Positions 41,307 through 50,458 of a stretch of 64,000 bases of DNA are shown here, piece after piece; within the stretch, counting starts at the first letter, position 1; every line of letters starts with the position of its first letter. Source of the stretch: Pseudobutyrivibrio ruminis CF1b (GTDB lineage: Bacteria > Bacillota > Clostridia > Lachnospirales > Lachnospiraceae). The notes under the pieces were generated by a model, which was not told the DNA's origin, did no database searches, and was given only the letters and a program-made list of their open reading frames with translations. A program made the translations under genes and the position numbers. Location: positions 19,626-83,625 of the forward strand of contig NZ_KE384121.1 of assembly GCF_000424005.1 (NCBI RefSeq), read 5' to 3'.

Positions 41307-42695
41307 ATGTTGTTTAGTTCGTCTCAAAAAAGGGGACTTAAAATAATAATTGTAGGATGCGGTAAGGTTGGTCGCACCCTCGTTGACAGACTTTCCAAAG
41401 AAGGTCACGACATCGTTGTCATCGACCAGAAACAGGAAAGAATAGATAATCTTACAAATCTTTACGATATCATGGGCATTCAGGGAAACGGTGCCAGCTA
41501 CAGCACACAGTTGGAAGCAGGTATTAAGGATGCTGATCTTATCATCGCTGTTACTAACTCTGATGAGCTTAATCTTCTCTGCTGTACAATTGCAAAGCAG
41601 GTTGGTGATTGCGCTTCTATCGCAAGAGTTAGAAACCCAGACTATTCAAAGGAAATTTCATACCTTCAGGAAAAGCTTGGTCTTGTAATGATTATTAACC
41701 CTGAGCTGGAGGCTGCAAAGGAGATTTCTTCAATCCTTTCTCTTCCATCTACATTGGAGGTTTCATCATTTGCCCACGGCCAGGCTGAAATGGTTGAGTT
41801 TAAAATCGAAGAAGGCAATGTTCTCGATGGTCTTAAGATTAAGGACCTTAGCTCAAACATCTCTAGCAAGGTGCTTGTTACAGCTGTAAAGCGTGGTTCT
41901 GAGATTGTTATCCCTACCGGTGATTTCACTCTTCAGGCTAACGATATTGTCAGCGCCGTAGGTGCCAGACGTTTCGCCCGTACATTCTTAAATGAAATCG
42001 GATTCAAAACACGTCAGGTTAAGGACTGTCTTATTGTTGGTGGAGGTAAGGCTTCATATTATCTTGCAAACCTTCTCCTTCAGGCTCGTATCAATGTCCG
42101 CATTATCGAGCGTAATAAGGAGCGTTGTGAAGAGCTTTCAGTTGCACTTCCAAAGGCTACTATTATCAACGGTGATGGTGGCGATGAAGCGTTACTTCGT
42201 GAAGAAGGCATCGAGTATGTAGAGAGCTTTGTCCCTCTTACAGGAATCGATGAAGAGAACGTTCTTCTCACACTTTATGCTAATCAGGTAAGTAATGCGA
42301 AAGTTGTAACAAAAGTCAACCGTATTAATTTTGATAATGTATTATCTCAGCTTAACCTTGGTTCTGTGGTATATCCACGCCATATTACAGCTGAATCAAT
42401 CATCGCCTATGTACGTGCCAAGAGCGCATCTGGCGATGGTGATGATATCCTCACACTCTATCATATGTTTGATAGAAAGGTAGAGGCCATCGAGTTTAAC
42501 ATTACTGAGAAATCAAATGCTACTGGCGTTCCATTCTCAGTTTTACAGTTTAAAGACAATGTCTTAATTGCCTTTATTAATCGTAACGGTAAAATCATTA
42601 TCCCAAGCGGTTCTGACACTATCGAGGTCGGAGACACAGTCATGGTTGTTACCACACATACTGGCTTTGGAACTATATTAGATACATTGAGGTAA
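41307..42695 (+). CDS. trkA: Potassium uptake regulatory protein TrkA
   Basis: This 462-residue protein is built from two RCK_N/RCK_C repeats. The first Rossmann motif IIIVGCGKVGRTLVD lies near the start, and the second, CLIVGGGKASYYLA, is near 240. It binds nucleotides in the cytosol and gates the TrkH channel, encoded eight bases downstream. ATG 41307 is used; GGAGG lies 11 bases upstream and an in-frame TTG overlaps that site. Confidence 0.92.
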   Translation: MLFSSSQKRGLKIIIVGCGKVGRTLVDRLSKEGHDIVVIDQKQERIDNLTNLYDIMGIQGNGASYSTQLEAGIKDADLIIAVTNSDELNLLCCTIAKQVGDCASIARVRNPDYSKEISYLQEKLGLVMIINPELEAAKEISSILSLPSTLEVSSFAHGQAEMVEFKIEEGNVLDGLKIKDLSSNISSKVLVTAVKRGSEIVIPTGDFTLQANDIVSAVGARRFARTFLNEIGFKTRQVKDCLIVGGGKASYYLANLLLQARINVRIIERNKERCEELSVALPKATIINGDGGDEALLREEGIEYVESFVPLTGIDEENVLLTLYANQVSNAKVVTKVNRINFDNVLSQLNLGSVVYPRHITAESIIAYVRAKSASGDGDDILTLYHMFDRKVEAIEFNITEKSNATGVPFSVLQFKDNVLIAFINRNGKIIIPSGSDTIEVGDTVMVVTTHTGFGTILDTLR

Positions 42696-42703
42696 AATAG
42701 GGC

Positions 42704-44215
42704 ATGAATAATTCCGTCATTCGTTTTATCCTGCTTTATGTAGTGGGATTCATGGGAATATTTTTGATGCTACCGATTTTTGTAGCACTTATATATCACG
42801 AGAATGTTTGGGTAGATTACGCTGTTGTTGCGGTACCTTGCCTCATTCTCGGAATTATTAACAGTAGAATAAAACCAAAGGAAGTTTCCTTCTATCTTAA
42901 GGAAGGATTCTTCTGCACCGGAGCTTCATGGGTTATCTTATCAGTAATCGGTGCTATCCCGCTTTGGCTTACAAACGAGATTCCTCACTTTATCGATGCA
43001 GTTTTTGAAACAGTTTCAGGTTTTACCACAACTGGAGCGTCTATTTTGGATAATGTAGAGGCTTTATCACATGCCTCTCTGTTCTGGCGAAGCTTTACTC
43101 ACCTTGTTGGTGGTATGGGAGTTTTAGTATTCCTTCTTACTATCATCCCTTTGGCCGGTGGTGAGGGTTCTCAGTTCAATCTTATGAAAGCAGAGTCACC
43201 TGGACCATCTGTTGGAAAGCTTGTACCTAAGCTTAAGAACACAGCACAGATGCTCTATCTTATTTACTTAGGTTTATGTGCATTGGAGATTATCCTTCTT
43301 TTAATCGCAGGAATGACTCCATTTGAGGCTATCAATACAGGAATTGCCACAGCAGGTACTGGAGGTTTTGGTATCTACTCAAGCAGTATCGGTGGCTTTA
43401 ATGTGGCATGTCAGTGGATAGTTGCTATTTTCATGTTTGTATTCGGTGTAAATTTCAACTTCTACTACTATGTACTTTTCCATCATGCAAGAGATGCCTT
43501 CCGTATGGAAGAAGTTAGAATGTACGCTTTCCTTACTGGAATTTCCATTGTCATTATTACTTTAAACACATTAAGCTGCAGTGCTGGCCTTTTCGATGCA
43601 CTTACAAAGGCAGCCTTCCAGGTTACCTCTATCCAGTCATCTACAGGCTTCTCTACTACTGATTTTGATATGTGGCCACAGACAAGCCGCTGCGTTTTAG
43701 TACTTCTTATGTTCATCGGTGCCTGCGCAGGATCTACAGGTGGTGGAATTAAAGTTTCCCGCTTTGTTCTTATGGGAAAGGCTGTACACAAGGAGCTTAT
43801 CAGCTACATCCATCCACGTAGCATTAGAAAGACACTTATGGATGGCAAGCCAGTTACTCACGATACAGTTCGTTCAAACAACGTTTTCTTCGGTACATTT
43901 ATGCTTGTGTTCTTCGTAAGCGTATTTGTTTTATCTTTTGAAAATATTGATTTTTCAACTGTATTTACATCTGTTATTGCCTGCCTTAGTAATATCGGAC
44001 CTGGCCTTAGTATGGTTGGTCCTACCCGAAACTTTGCGTTTTACACAGACATATCTAAGATTATGCTTATTCTTGATATGCTTGCAGGACGATTAGAGCT
44101 CTTCCCTATTTTGATGCTCTTCCATCCAAATATCTGGCAGGACTTGTTTACCAAGCGCAAAGTAAAAAAATTAAAGCACGCTGGCAAAGTACTTAATGAC
44201 GATTTTAAAAAATAA
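42704..44215 (+). CDS. trkH: Potassium uptake membrane protein TrkH
   Basis: This 503-residue membrane protein has four M1-P-M2-like repeats. Selectivity-filter-like segments SGFTTTGAS, GTGGFGIYSS, SSTGFSTTD and SNIGPGLS are visible in order. It forms the K+ pathway controlled by TrkA encoded upstream. Confidence 0.94.
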   Translation: MNNSVIRFILLYVVGFMGIFLMLPIFVALIYHENVWVDYAVVAVPCLILGIINSRIKPKEVSFYLKEGFFCTGASWVILSVIGAIPLWLTNEIPHFIDAVFETVSGFTTTGASILDNVEALSHASLFWRSFTHLVGGMGVLVFLLTIIPLAGGEGSQFNLMKAESPGPSVGKLVPKLKNTAQMLYLIYLGLCALEIILLLIAGMTPFEAINTGIATAGTGGFGIYSSSIGGFNVACQWIVAIFMFVFGVNFNFYYYVLFHHARDAFRMEEVRMYAFLTGISIVIITLNTLSCSAGLFDALTKAAFQVTSIQSSTGFSTTDFDMWPQTSRCVLVLLMFIGACAGSTGGGIKVSRFVLMGKAVHKELISYIHPRSIRKTLMDGKPVTHDTVRSNNVFFGTFMLVFFVSVFVLSFENIDFSTVFTSVIACLSNIGPGLSMVGPTRNFAFYTDISKIMLILDMLAGRLELFPILMLFHPNIWQDLFTKRKVKKLKHAGKVLNDDFKK

Positions 44216-44218
44216 TTT

Positions 44219-44875
44219 ATGAATACAGTTTTAATGAAGATGACTGAAGCATACGATTATCAGTCATTCTACGAAAAAATTAAAGATTGTTGCATCTTAG
44301 ATTGCAAATCAATAGAAGGCACACGCTGCTATCTGGACGACCTTGCCAAGGAAGTCCTGATAGATAGGCTTGTGCCTTTTGGCGCTGATGGAATTCACTT
44401 TATTGATTCCGGAAACTATCATTATCTGAGCCTACTTTGGCTCACCAAAATTCAGGAGGATTTCAATCTGATTCTCTTTGATCATCATCCTGATAACCAG
44501 CCTCCTAGCTTTGGCATGATTACCTCCTGCGGAGGATGGGTTTTAGAGGCCCAGGAGAGCCTTCCGCACCTCAAGCAGGTTTATACCTATGGTGTAGGTG
44601 AAGAAGTGCCTATTGAGCAGATTTCAAAGGATTTACCTATATATATTTCCATAGATAAGGACGTTCTTTGTACGGATGATGCCATCACCGACTGGGATCA
44701 GGGCGATATGAAACTTTCCACTATGTTGGAAATGCTTGACCAATTGTGTGCAAATCATGAAATAATTGGTGTGGATATATGCGGAGATTCAGGCGAAGAC
44801 GCCCCAGTTGGCGGAAAAATCAATAATCTGACAAATGCAACACTTTTTGACTTTTTATCCGAAAATATTTTATAA
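44219..44875 (+). CDS. Arginase/ureohydrolase-fold protein
   Basis: In this 218-residue protein two Mn-binding motifs of the ureohydrolase family are present: FDHHPD (87-92) and SIDKDVL (144-150, Asp146/Asp148). It is shorter than typical arginase or agmatinase (about 300 residues) and lacks a clear N-terminal His motif. It starts three bases after the trkH stop with no visible ribosome site, so translation is likely coupled. Substrate unknown. Confidence 0.75.
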   Translation: MNTVLMKMTEAYDYQSFYEKIKDCCILDCKSIEGTRCYLDDLAKEVLIDRLVPFGADGIHFIDSGNYHYLSLLWLTKIQEDFNLILFDHHPDNQPPSFGMITSCGGWVLEAQESLPHLKQVYTYGVGEEVPIEQISKDLPIYISIDKDVLCTDDAITDWDQGDMKLSTMLEMLDQLCANHEIIGVDICGDSGEDAPVGGKINNLTNATLFDFLSENIL

Positions 44876-44908
44876 TAGTGGTAAGAAAATTGATTGGAGG
44901 GAACCACT

Positions 44909-45511
44909 ATGTATCCAGTAATTACTATTTCAAGAGAATTCGGCAGCGGTGGTCATAGCATTGGGGAAGCTGTTGCTAAGCAATTGAACATTCCTTTTTA
45001 TGATGGGGAAATTGTAAACAGAGTTGCTGTAGAAAGCGGCTACGCCAAGGAGCTCATCGAAACTCAGGGCGAGTATACTTCCTCAACAGCAATGTGGTTT
45101 GATATTTCTGCAGCTGGAACAATGTATTTCCAGAGCCCACAGGATGAGATATTTATTGCGCAAAAGAAAGTTATTCTCGAGTGCGCCAGCAAGGGACCTT
45201 GCGTAATCGTAGGACGTTGCGCTGACTATATTCTTCGCAAAGAAGGTATCCGTTGCATGAACGTTATGATTCATGCAGATATGGAACACCGCAAGAAACG
45301 TGTATTAGAGCGCTACGAAAATATTGAGAATGTCAGTATTGAAAAGCGCCTAGCTAAAAAAGACAAGCAGCGTAAAACATACTACAAGTATTACACTGAT
45401 AAAAACTGGGGTGATTTTAGAGAGTACGACGTCATCCTTGACAGTGGCTCACTTGGAGAGGAAATGTGTGTAAAGACAATCTGTGAGCTTGCAGAAGCAT
45501 TTCCAGAGTAA
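44909..45511 (+). CDS. Cytidylate kinase-like protein
   Basis: This 200-residue P-loop protein of the cytidylate-kinase-like group common in Clostridia has Walker A SREFGSGGHSIG (8-19) and a VGRCADYIL segment near 109. GGAGG lies eight bases before ATG 44909. It is not the housekeeping Cmk; partner substrate is unknown. It ends the trkA-trkH run. Confidence 0.83.
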   Translation: MYPVITISREFGSGGHSIGEAVAKQLNIPFYDGEIVNRVAVESGYAKELIETQGEYTSSTAMWFDISAAGTMYFQSPQDEIFIAQKKVILECASKGPCVIVGRCADYILRKEGIRCMNVMIHADMEHRKKRVLERYENIENVSIEKRLAKKDKQRKTYYKYYTDKNWGDFREYDVILDSGSLGEEMCVKTICELAEAFPE

Positions 45512-45521
45512 ATAAAAATAA

Positions 45522-45556
45522 AAACATCTTGTAGCTTGATAGTTACAAGATGTTTT
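45522..45556. terminator. Bidirectional terminator
   Basis: AACATCTTGTA...TACAAGATGTT is flanked by A and T runs between converging genes at 45511 and 45562. Confidence 0.88.
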
Positions 45557-45561
45557 TTTTA

Positions 45562-46560
45562 TTATTTGTTTTCGAGCCAGAAATCTACAGCTTTACTAAG
45601 CCATCCTGATGCTTTAGTACGTTTACCAAGGCCAATTCCATGTGGTAAGCCAAAGTATTTCTCGTAAACATGCTTTACGCCCTTTTCTGTAAGAGCCGCA
45701 TCAAACACATCTGCATGGCGGCTGGCTGGCACCAGCACGTCCCAGCTGCCAGAATACATAAAGGTCTTTGGGTAATCCTCTTCTATATAATTCTGAACAT
45801 CTAAAAGCTGACGTCCTTTTCTAATATGTCTCAAGCCAAACATATAGTAGCTTCCTCTGTTAGAAAGCCAAACTCCAAGTAAACCAATCCAAATATTCCA
45901 ATATGGATGATGTAAAAAGTCATTTACGCATGTCCATGGGTACCCCAATATAATGGCTCCTGGCTTAGGAAGCTGGTAATCCATGTATCCAAATTTGTGA
46001 CTAGCAAAAATACCTGCAAGATTGCCTCCTGCAGAAAAGCCTACAAGGGCATAATTATCAAAAGTGACATCAAACTTTTCTGGATTATCCTGAATAATAC
46101 GAAGTGCCGCTCCTAAGTCCTCCATTGGAGCAAATGGTGCACAATCCCTGCCAGCTCTATAATCCAGAACAAATGCATTGATCCCCATCTTATTAAGCTC
46201 TGCAGCCACAGGATAGCCTTCCTCCTTTAGGCATACATGGGCATAACCACCGCCTGGAAGAACCATGGCAAATCTTTTATCCCTTGGTTCATCTGCTGGG
46301 AAATACATCAGCCTTACGTCTCTTTTATGCTTATCTTCTGCCATCTCCTGCATGGAATAAACTGGCATCTGAATATATCTACCGTTGGCTGAAAGCTCCT
46401 TTACACGGGCTCTACCGCCCTTCACGTCATTACCAATGTGTTCATAATAAAACATGCGAGCCACTGAATATACGGTAAACACAAATGTAAGTATAAGATA
46501 AACTAAAATGATAGTTCGTACAGCCTGTGCGAAACCTTCTGCAAATAAATAAAAATGCAT
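45562..46560 (-). CDS. Membrane-anchored alpha/beta-hydrolase esterase
   Basis: This 332-residue protein has one N-terminal transmembrane helix at about 14-37, then an HSL-type esterase domain: oxyanion loop LPGGGYAH near 101, GFSAGG near 174, Asp in GSWDVLVP near 276 and His in GLPHGIG near 309. GGAGG precedes the ATG by nine bases. It could deacylate a carbohydrate or lipid at the membrane. Confidence 0.82.
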   Translation of the reverse strand: MHFYLFAEGFAQAVRTIILVYLILTFVFTVYSVARMFYYEHIGNDVKGGRARVKELSANGRYIQMPVYSMQEMAEDKHKRDVRLMYFPADEPRDKRFAMVLPGGGYAHVCLKEEGYPVAAELNKMGINAFVLDYRAGRDCAPFAPMEDLGAALRIIQDNPEKFDVTFDNYALVGFSAGGNLAGIFASHKFGYMDYQLPKPGAIILGYPWTCVNDFLHHPYWNIWIGLLGVWLSNRGSYYMFGLRHIRKGRQLLDVQNYIEEDYPKTFMYSGSWDVLVPASRHADVFDAALTEKGVKHVYEKYFGLPHGIGLGKRTKASGWLSKAVDFWLENK

Positions 46561-46581
46561 AACATTATGCCTCCAAAATAA

Positions 46582-46607
46582 AAGAGTGTCACATATGTGA
46601 CACTCTT
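46582..46607 (-). terminator. Palindromic terminator
   Basis: A 26-base perfect palindrome with arms AAGAGTGTCACAT and ATGTGACACTCTT is followed by TTTATTTT on the minus strand, 17 bases past the oxidoreductase stop. Confidence 0.85.
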
Positions 46608-46624
46608 AATTATATCAATATCTA

Positions 46625-49414
46625 TTACTTACGACCACCCTTGAAAGTAACTTTTACACGCTGCTTTAATCCATTTGGAAGCACGTACTTAAGCTTATCC
46701 TCTGAAGGAGTCATCTTAGAGCACTCTGGGTGTTCTCTGTAAAGCTTGATAGCGTCGAATTCGCACTTAGTTGTACATACACCACAACCGATACACTTAT
46801 TCTCATCTACTACAGAAGCACCACACTTAAGACATCTAGCTGTCTCAATCTTGATCTGCTCCTCTGTAAGCTCTACTGTCTTGTCGCGGAATGTAAGCTC
46901 TCCGTCAACAGTAGTCTTAGATACGCCTGGAATCTGACGTGGGCTGTGATCGTAATCATCAATACGAAGATCATCCTTGTTAAGCTCAACGAAATCACGA
47001 CGGTTACGTCCGATTGTAAGAGAGCTGTGTGGCTGAACAAATCTGTGGATAGAGATAGCACCCTCACGACCAGCTGCGATAGCATCGATTGCAAACTTTG
47101 GTCCTGTGTACATATCACCACCTACGAAGATATCTGGCTCATCTGTCTGGTATGTAAGAGCATCAGCCTTAGGACCACGCTCGATAACAACCTTTGAGCC
47201 CTTGAAGAGATCTCCGTAAACGCTACGCTGTCCTACTGAGAAGATAACGTGCTTACACTCTACTGTGATTGTGTCATTCTCATCGTACTGTGGAGAGAAA
47301 CGACCTGTCTCATCCTTAACACGAGTACACTTCTTAAGAACGATACCCTTAACAGCGCCTGCCTCGTCAACGAGAACCTCCTTTGGTCCCCATCCGCAGT
47401 TGAGCTCAACGCCCTCTGCCTCAACGATTTCGATTTCCTCTGGAGAAGCTGGCATGATGTCTCTGCTCTCAAGACAGAACATAGAAACCTTTTCATTACC
47501 AACACGTCTAGCAGAACGAGCAACGTCGATAGCAACGTTACCACCACCGATAACAACAAGGTCACCCTTGATATCGTACTTCTCGTTCTCTGAACACTCG
47601 TGAAGGAAATCAACAGCTGTAGCTGTGCCGATAGCATCATCACCTGGTACGTTTGGACGATTACCACCCTGGCAACCAATAGCTACGTAGAATGCCTTGT
47701 AGCCCTGGCTACGTAACTCGTCAAGAGTGATGTCCTTACCAACCTCAACGCCACACTTAATCTCTACACCAAGCTCCTTGATGATTTCGATTTCAGCGTC
47801 GATAACGTTGTTCTCAAGTACGAATGAAGGAATACCATAACGAAGCATTCCACCTGGATGATTGCTCTTTTCGAAGATTGTAGGCTTGTAGCCCTTAAGT
47901 GCTAAGTAGTAAGCACATGAAAGACCTGCAGGACCTGCACCAACGATAGCAACCTTCTCTGTAAATTCACCCTTCTGTGAAGGAACAATCTTCTTAGGGA
48001 TGTAACGTGTCTCAGCCTTGAGATCCATCTCTGCTAAGAAACGCTTAACCTCATCGATTGCGATAGCCTCATCAACTGTACCTCTTGTACAAGCAGCCTC
48101 GCAACGTCTGTTACATACACGACCGCAGATAGCTGGGAGTGGATTGTCCTGCTTGATAAGAGCAAGAGCCTCTTTGTAACGGCCCTGAGCTGCCATACGA
48201 AGGTAACCCTGGATAGCGATGTGTGCAGGGCAGGCTGTCTTACATGGAGCTGTACCTGTCTCATAGCAGTTGATTCTGTTTGTGTCACGATAATTGTCAT
48301 TCCACTCATCAGTAGACCACTTCTTCTCTGTAGGAAGTACCTGCTTTGGATACTCTACCTGCTTACCATCAGCTGTGCAAAGCTTCTGACCAAGCTTAAC
48401 AGCACCTGCTGGACAGTTCTCAACACACTTACCACAAGCAACACAGTCCTCAGCTGTAACGTGAGCCACATAAGCTGAACGTGACATGTTAGGAGTGTTG
48501 AAAAGCTGTGATGTACGAAGTGCGTAACATACATTTACATTACAGTTACAGATAGCGAAAATCTTGTTCTCGCCATCGATATTTGTGATCTGGTGAACGA
48601 AGCCGTTGTCCTCAGCCTGCTTGAAAATCTCAAGAGCTTCTTCACGAGTGATGTATACACCACCCTTATTTGTCTCAACAACGTAGTCTGCCATATCACC
48701 AACTGCGATACACCAACCCTCTGGATCGTCAGCGCAGCCTTCGTCATATGTCTTTCTAGAAAGACGGCATGAACATGGTGACTTAGCATACTTTCCTTCG
48801 TATTTATCGAGCCAGTAAGAAATCTTCTCAAGTCCAATTGCTTCCTGCTCCATTGAAATAGCGTCCTCTACAGGGATAACGTGCATACCGATACCAGCGC
48901 CTCCTGGTGGTACCATGTGTGTAAGTCCCTCAAGTGGAAGACGGCTCATACGCTCAAAGAAACGTCCCATCTCAGGATGCTCGTTAAGGAAATCCTGATT
49001 CATGTTAGAAAACTCAGCAGAACCTGGAACGAACATTGGAAGAACCCACTGTTTTTCGTGAGCATCGTTCTCGTAGTTCCACTCTAAAAGACCAGTCCAG
49101 CTAGCCTTCTCTAATCTCTCTTCAAGAGTCTTCTCATCAAGACCTGTAATTGCAAGAAGCTCCTTGAAGGTCTTTGGCTTTCTGATGCCACCCATAGAAA
49201 GTGCAAGCTCTGCAATTTCCTTTGTAGGTGCAAGATTTGCAACTGCCCAGTACTCTGGATCATACTTTGTAATCTTCTGAAGACCAAGCTTAATCTTTGC
49301 ACGGTCTGTGATTACCTTTCCAAGCTTTAGAATCTCAGGACGAAGGTCCTCATCCTTTAAATCGTTTACCCAATCAGGATAAAAATCTCCCAAGTTATCT
49401 GGTCCAATACCCAT
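46625..49414 (-). CDS. FeS/FAD pyridine-nucleotide oxidoreductase (GltD-like core)
   Basis: A 929-residue protein. An N-terminal region of about 310 residues includes a CSCRLSR and CNCNVNVC Cys cluster. A 4Fe-4S motif CVACGKCVENC lies near 330, followed by the GltD-like FeS motifs CKTACP and CGRVCNRRCEAAC. FAD-binding GAGPAGLSCAYY lies near 490 and NAD(P)-binding IGGGNVAID near 625. A C-terminal ferredoxin motif CIGCGVCTTKC lies near 885. It should move electrons between NAD(P)H and ferredoxin or another partner. It is cotranscribed with hypB, hinting at a link to hydrogen or redox metabolism. The exact reaction is unknown. Confidence 0.82.
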   Translation of the reverse strand: MGIGPDNLGDFYPDWVNDLKDEDLRPEILKLGKVITDRAKIKLGLQKITKYDPEYWAVANLAPTKEIAELALSMGGIRKPKTFKELLAITGLDEKTLEERLEKASWTGLLEWNYENDAHEKQWVLPMFVPGSAEFSNMNQDFLNEHPEMGRFFERMSRLPLEGLTHMVPPGGAGIGMHVIPVEDAISMEQEAIGLEKISYWLDKYEGKYAKSPCSCRLSRKTYDEGCADDPEGWCIAVGDMADYVVETNKGGVYITREEALEIFKQAEDNGFVHQITNIDGENKIFAICNCNVNVCYALRTSQLFNTPNMSRSAYVAHVTAEDCVACGKCVENCPAGAVKLGQKLCTADGKQVEYPKQVLPTEKKWSTDEWNDNYRDTNRINCYETGTAPCKTACPAHIAIQGYLRMAAQGRYKEALALIKQDNPLPAICGRVCNRRCEAACTRGTVDEAIAIDEVKRFLAEMDLKAETRYIPKKIVPSQKGEFTEKVAIVGAGPAGLSCAYYLALKGYKPTIFEKSNHPGGMLRYGIPSFVLENNVIDAEIEIIKELGVEIKCGVEVGKDITLDELRSQGYKAFYVAIGCQGGNRPNVPGDDAIGTATAVDFLHECSENEKYDIKGDLVVIGGGNVAIDVARSARRVGNEKVSMFCLESRDIMPASPEEIEIVEAEGVELNCGWGPKEVLVDEAGAVKGIVLKKCTRVKDETGRFSPQYDENDTITVECKHVIFSVGQRSVYGDLFKGSKVVIERGPKADALTYQTDEPDIFVGGDMYTGPKFAIDAIAAGREGAISIHRFVQPHSSLTIGRNRRDFVELNKDDLRIDDYDHSPRQIPGVSKTTVDGELTFRDKTVELTEEQIKIETARCLKCGASVVDENKCIGCGVCTTKCEFDAIKLYREHPECSKMTPSEDKLKYVLPNGLKQRVKVTFKGGRK

Positions 49415-49475
49415 ATTAGTTATTATCCTCCTTAACTAAAACCTTAAAAATTATTAATACTACACCTCAAAAAGA

Positions 49476-50150
49476 CTATTCATTAACGAAAGAATTCACC
49501 TGGCCCCTCAACCAGTCAACCCATTCGTCAAAGCCATCGCCAGTTTTTGCCGAAACAAATATGACCTTAGCATTAGGATTTAGCTTGTGTATTCTTTCTT
49601 TAACAGCCTCTTTAGAGAACTCTGTGAACACCGGTAGGGTGTCGCACTTATTAATAAGCACCACATCACATACTGAAAACATCAGTGGGTACTTGAGTGG
49701 CTTGTCGTCTCCCTCTGGAACCGAGAGAATCATGGCATTCTTCGATGAACCGGTATCGAATTCTGCCGGGCAGACAAGATTTCCAACATTTTCCAGGAAA
49801 ACAAGATCCAAATCCTCGGTACCAAATTCCTTAAGACCCTGACGGGTCATGTCAGCATCGAGGTGACACATGCCTCCTGTGTGTATCTGAATAGCGCGAG
49901 CGCCAGCTTTTTGAATAGTGGCAGCATCCACATCAGAATCAATATCAGCCTCCATTACACCAATGCGCATTTCGTCTTTAAGACGTGAAATTGTCTGGCA
50001 TAAAGTGGTGGTCTTTCCTGAGCCTGGAGCAGACATAAGATTAACTAAAAATGTCTTCTGAGCTTTTAACTCGCCCCTAAGCTTTTCAGCGTCAGCATCG
50101 TTATCTTCAAAGATACTCTGCTTCACCTCTATTACTTTGTAGTCTTCCAT
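49476..50150 (-). CDS. hypB: Hydrogenase nickel incorporation GTPase HypB
   Basis: This 224-residue SIMIBI GTPase has P-loop APGSGKTT (41-48), the metal-site Cys95-His96 in GGMCHLDADM, and INKCD specificity motif near 167. It lacks the N-terminal Cys cluster and His-rich stretch of some HypBs. No other hyp or hydrogenase structural genes are in the window. GGAGGG precedes the ATG. Nickel delivery is the family role; its client here is uncertain. Confidence 0.88.
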   Translation of the reverse strand: MEDYKVIEVKQSIFEDNDADAEKLRGELKAQKTFLVNLMSAPGSGKTTTLCQTISRLKDEMRIGVMEADIDSDVDAATIQKAGARAIQIHTGGMCHLDADMTRQGLKEFGTEDLDLVFLENVGNLVCPAEFDTGSSKNAMILSVPEGDDKPLKYPLMFSVCDVVLINKCDTLPVFTEFSKEAVKERIHKLNPNAKVIFVSAKTGDGFDEWVDWLRGQVNSFVNE

Positions 50151-50236
50151 TTATCCCTCCACATTATCTAGCAAGTGTGTGATAAGCCACATAAAAGTAA
50201 ACTGTAATGAATATTTAGAGTTTCCTCTGTATATAA

Positions 50237-50272
50237 ATATAACCTAATTGATAAATTATTGTCAATTAGGTT
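50237..50272 (-). promoter_or_regulatory. hypB promoter overlapped by an 11-bp inverted repeat
   Basis: TTGACA (50260-50265), a 17-bp spacer, and TTATAT (50237-50242) read toward hypB. The -35 and spacer lie within AACCTAATTGA-N10-TCAATTAGGTT (50241-50272), an evident operator. The wider 50151-50458 gap also holds the palindrome at 50313 and the glyA terminator. Confidence 0.7.
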
Positions 50273-50312
50273 GATGTCTTTAGTCCGTATAAATTCTAGT
50301 ACAAAGCGCCAT

Positions 50313-50332
50313 TAATACACACGTGTGTATTA
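50313..50332. promoter_or_regulatory. 20-bp perfect palindrome upstream of hypB promoter
   Basis: TAATACACACGTGTGTATTA is perfectly symmetric and lies about 48 bp upstream of the -35 box. It has no T tract, so it is more likely a protein-binding site than a terminator. Confidence 0.6.
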
Positions 50333-50418
50333 TCTTTTAGAATGCTTCTATTCTTTTTAGGAATAATTAACAAGCATTATAATTAAAAACTGTAGAATAT
50401 GTCAAATGGATAAAAAAA

Positions 50419-50445
50419 GGGCTGATTGCAAAAAGCAATCAACCC
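50419..50445 (-). terminator. Terminator after glyA
   Basis: GGGTTGATTGC...GCAATCAGCCC is followed by TTTTTTT on the minus strand just past the glyA stop codon. Confidence 0.9.
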
Positions 50446-50458
50446 ATATTTTTTAATT

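Noticed and set aside
46730..48478. Several plus-strand open frames opposite the FeS/FAD oxidoreductase
   Set aside because: They mirror the coding strand, lack ribosome sites and have skewed compositions typical of antisense shadows.
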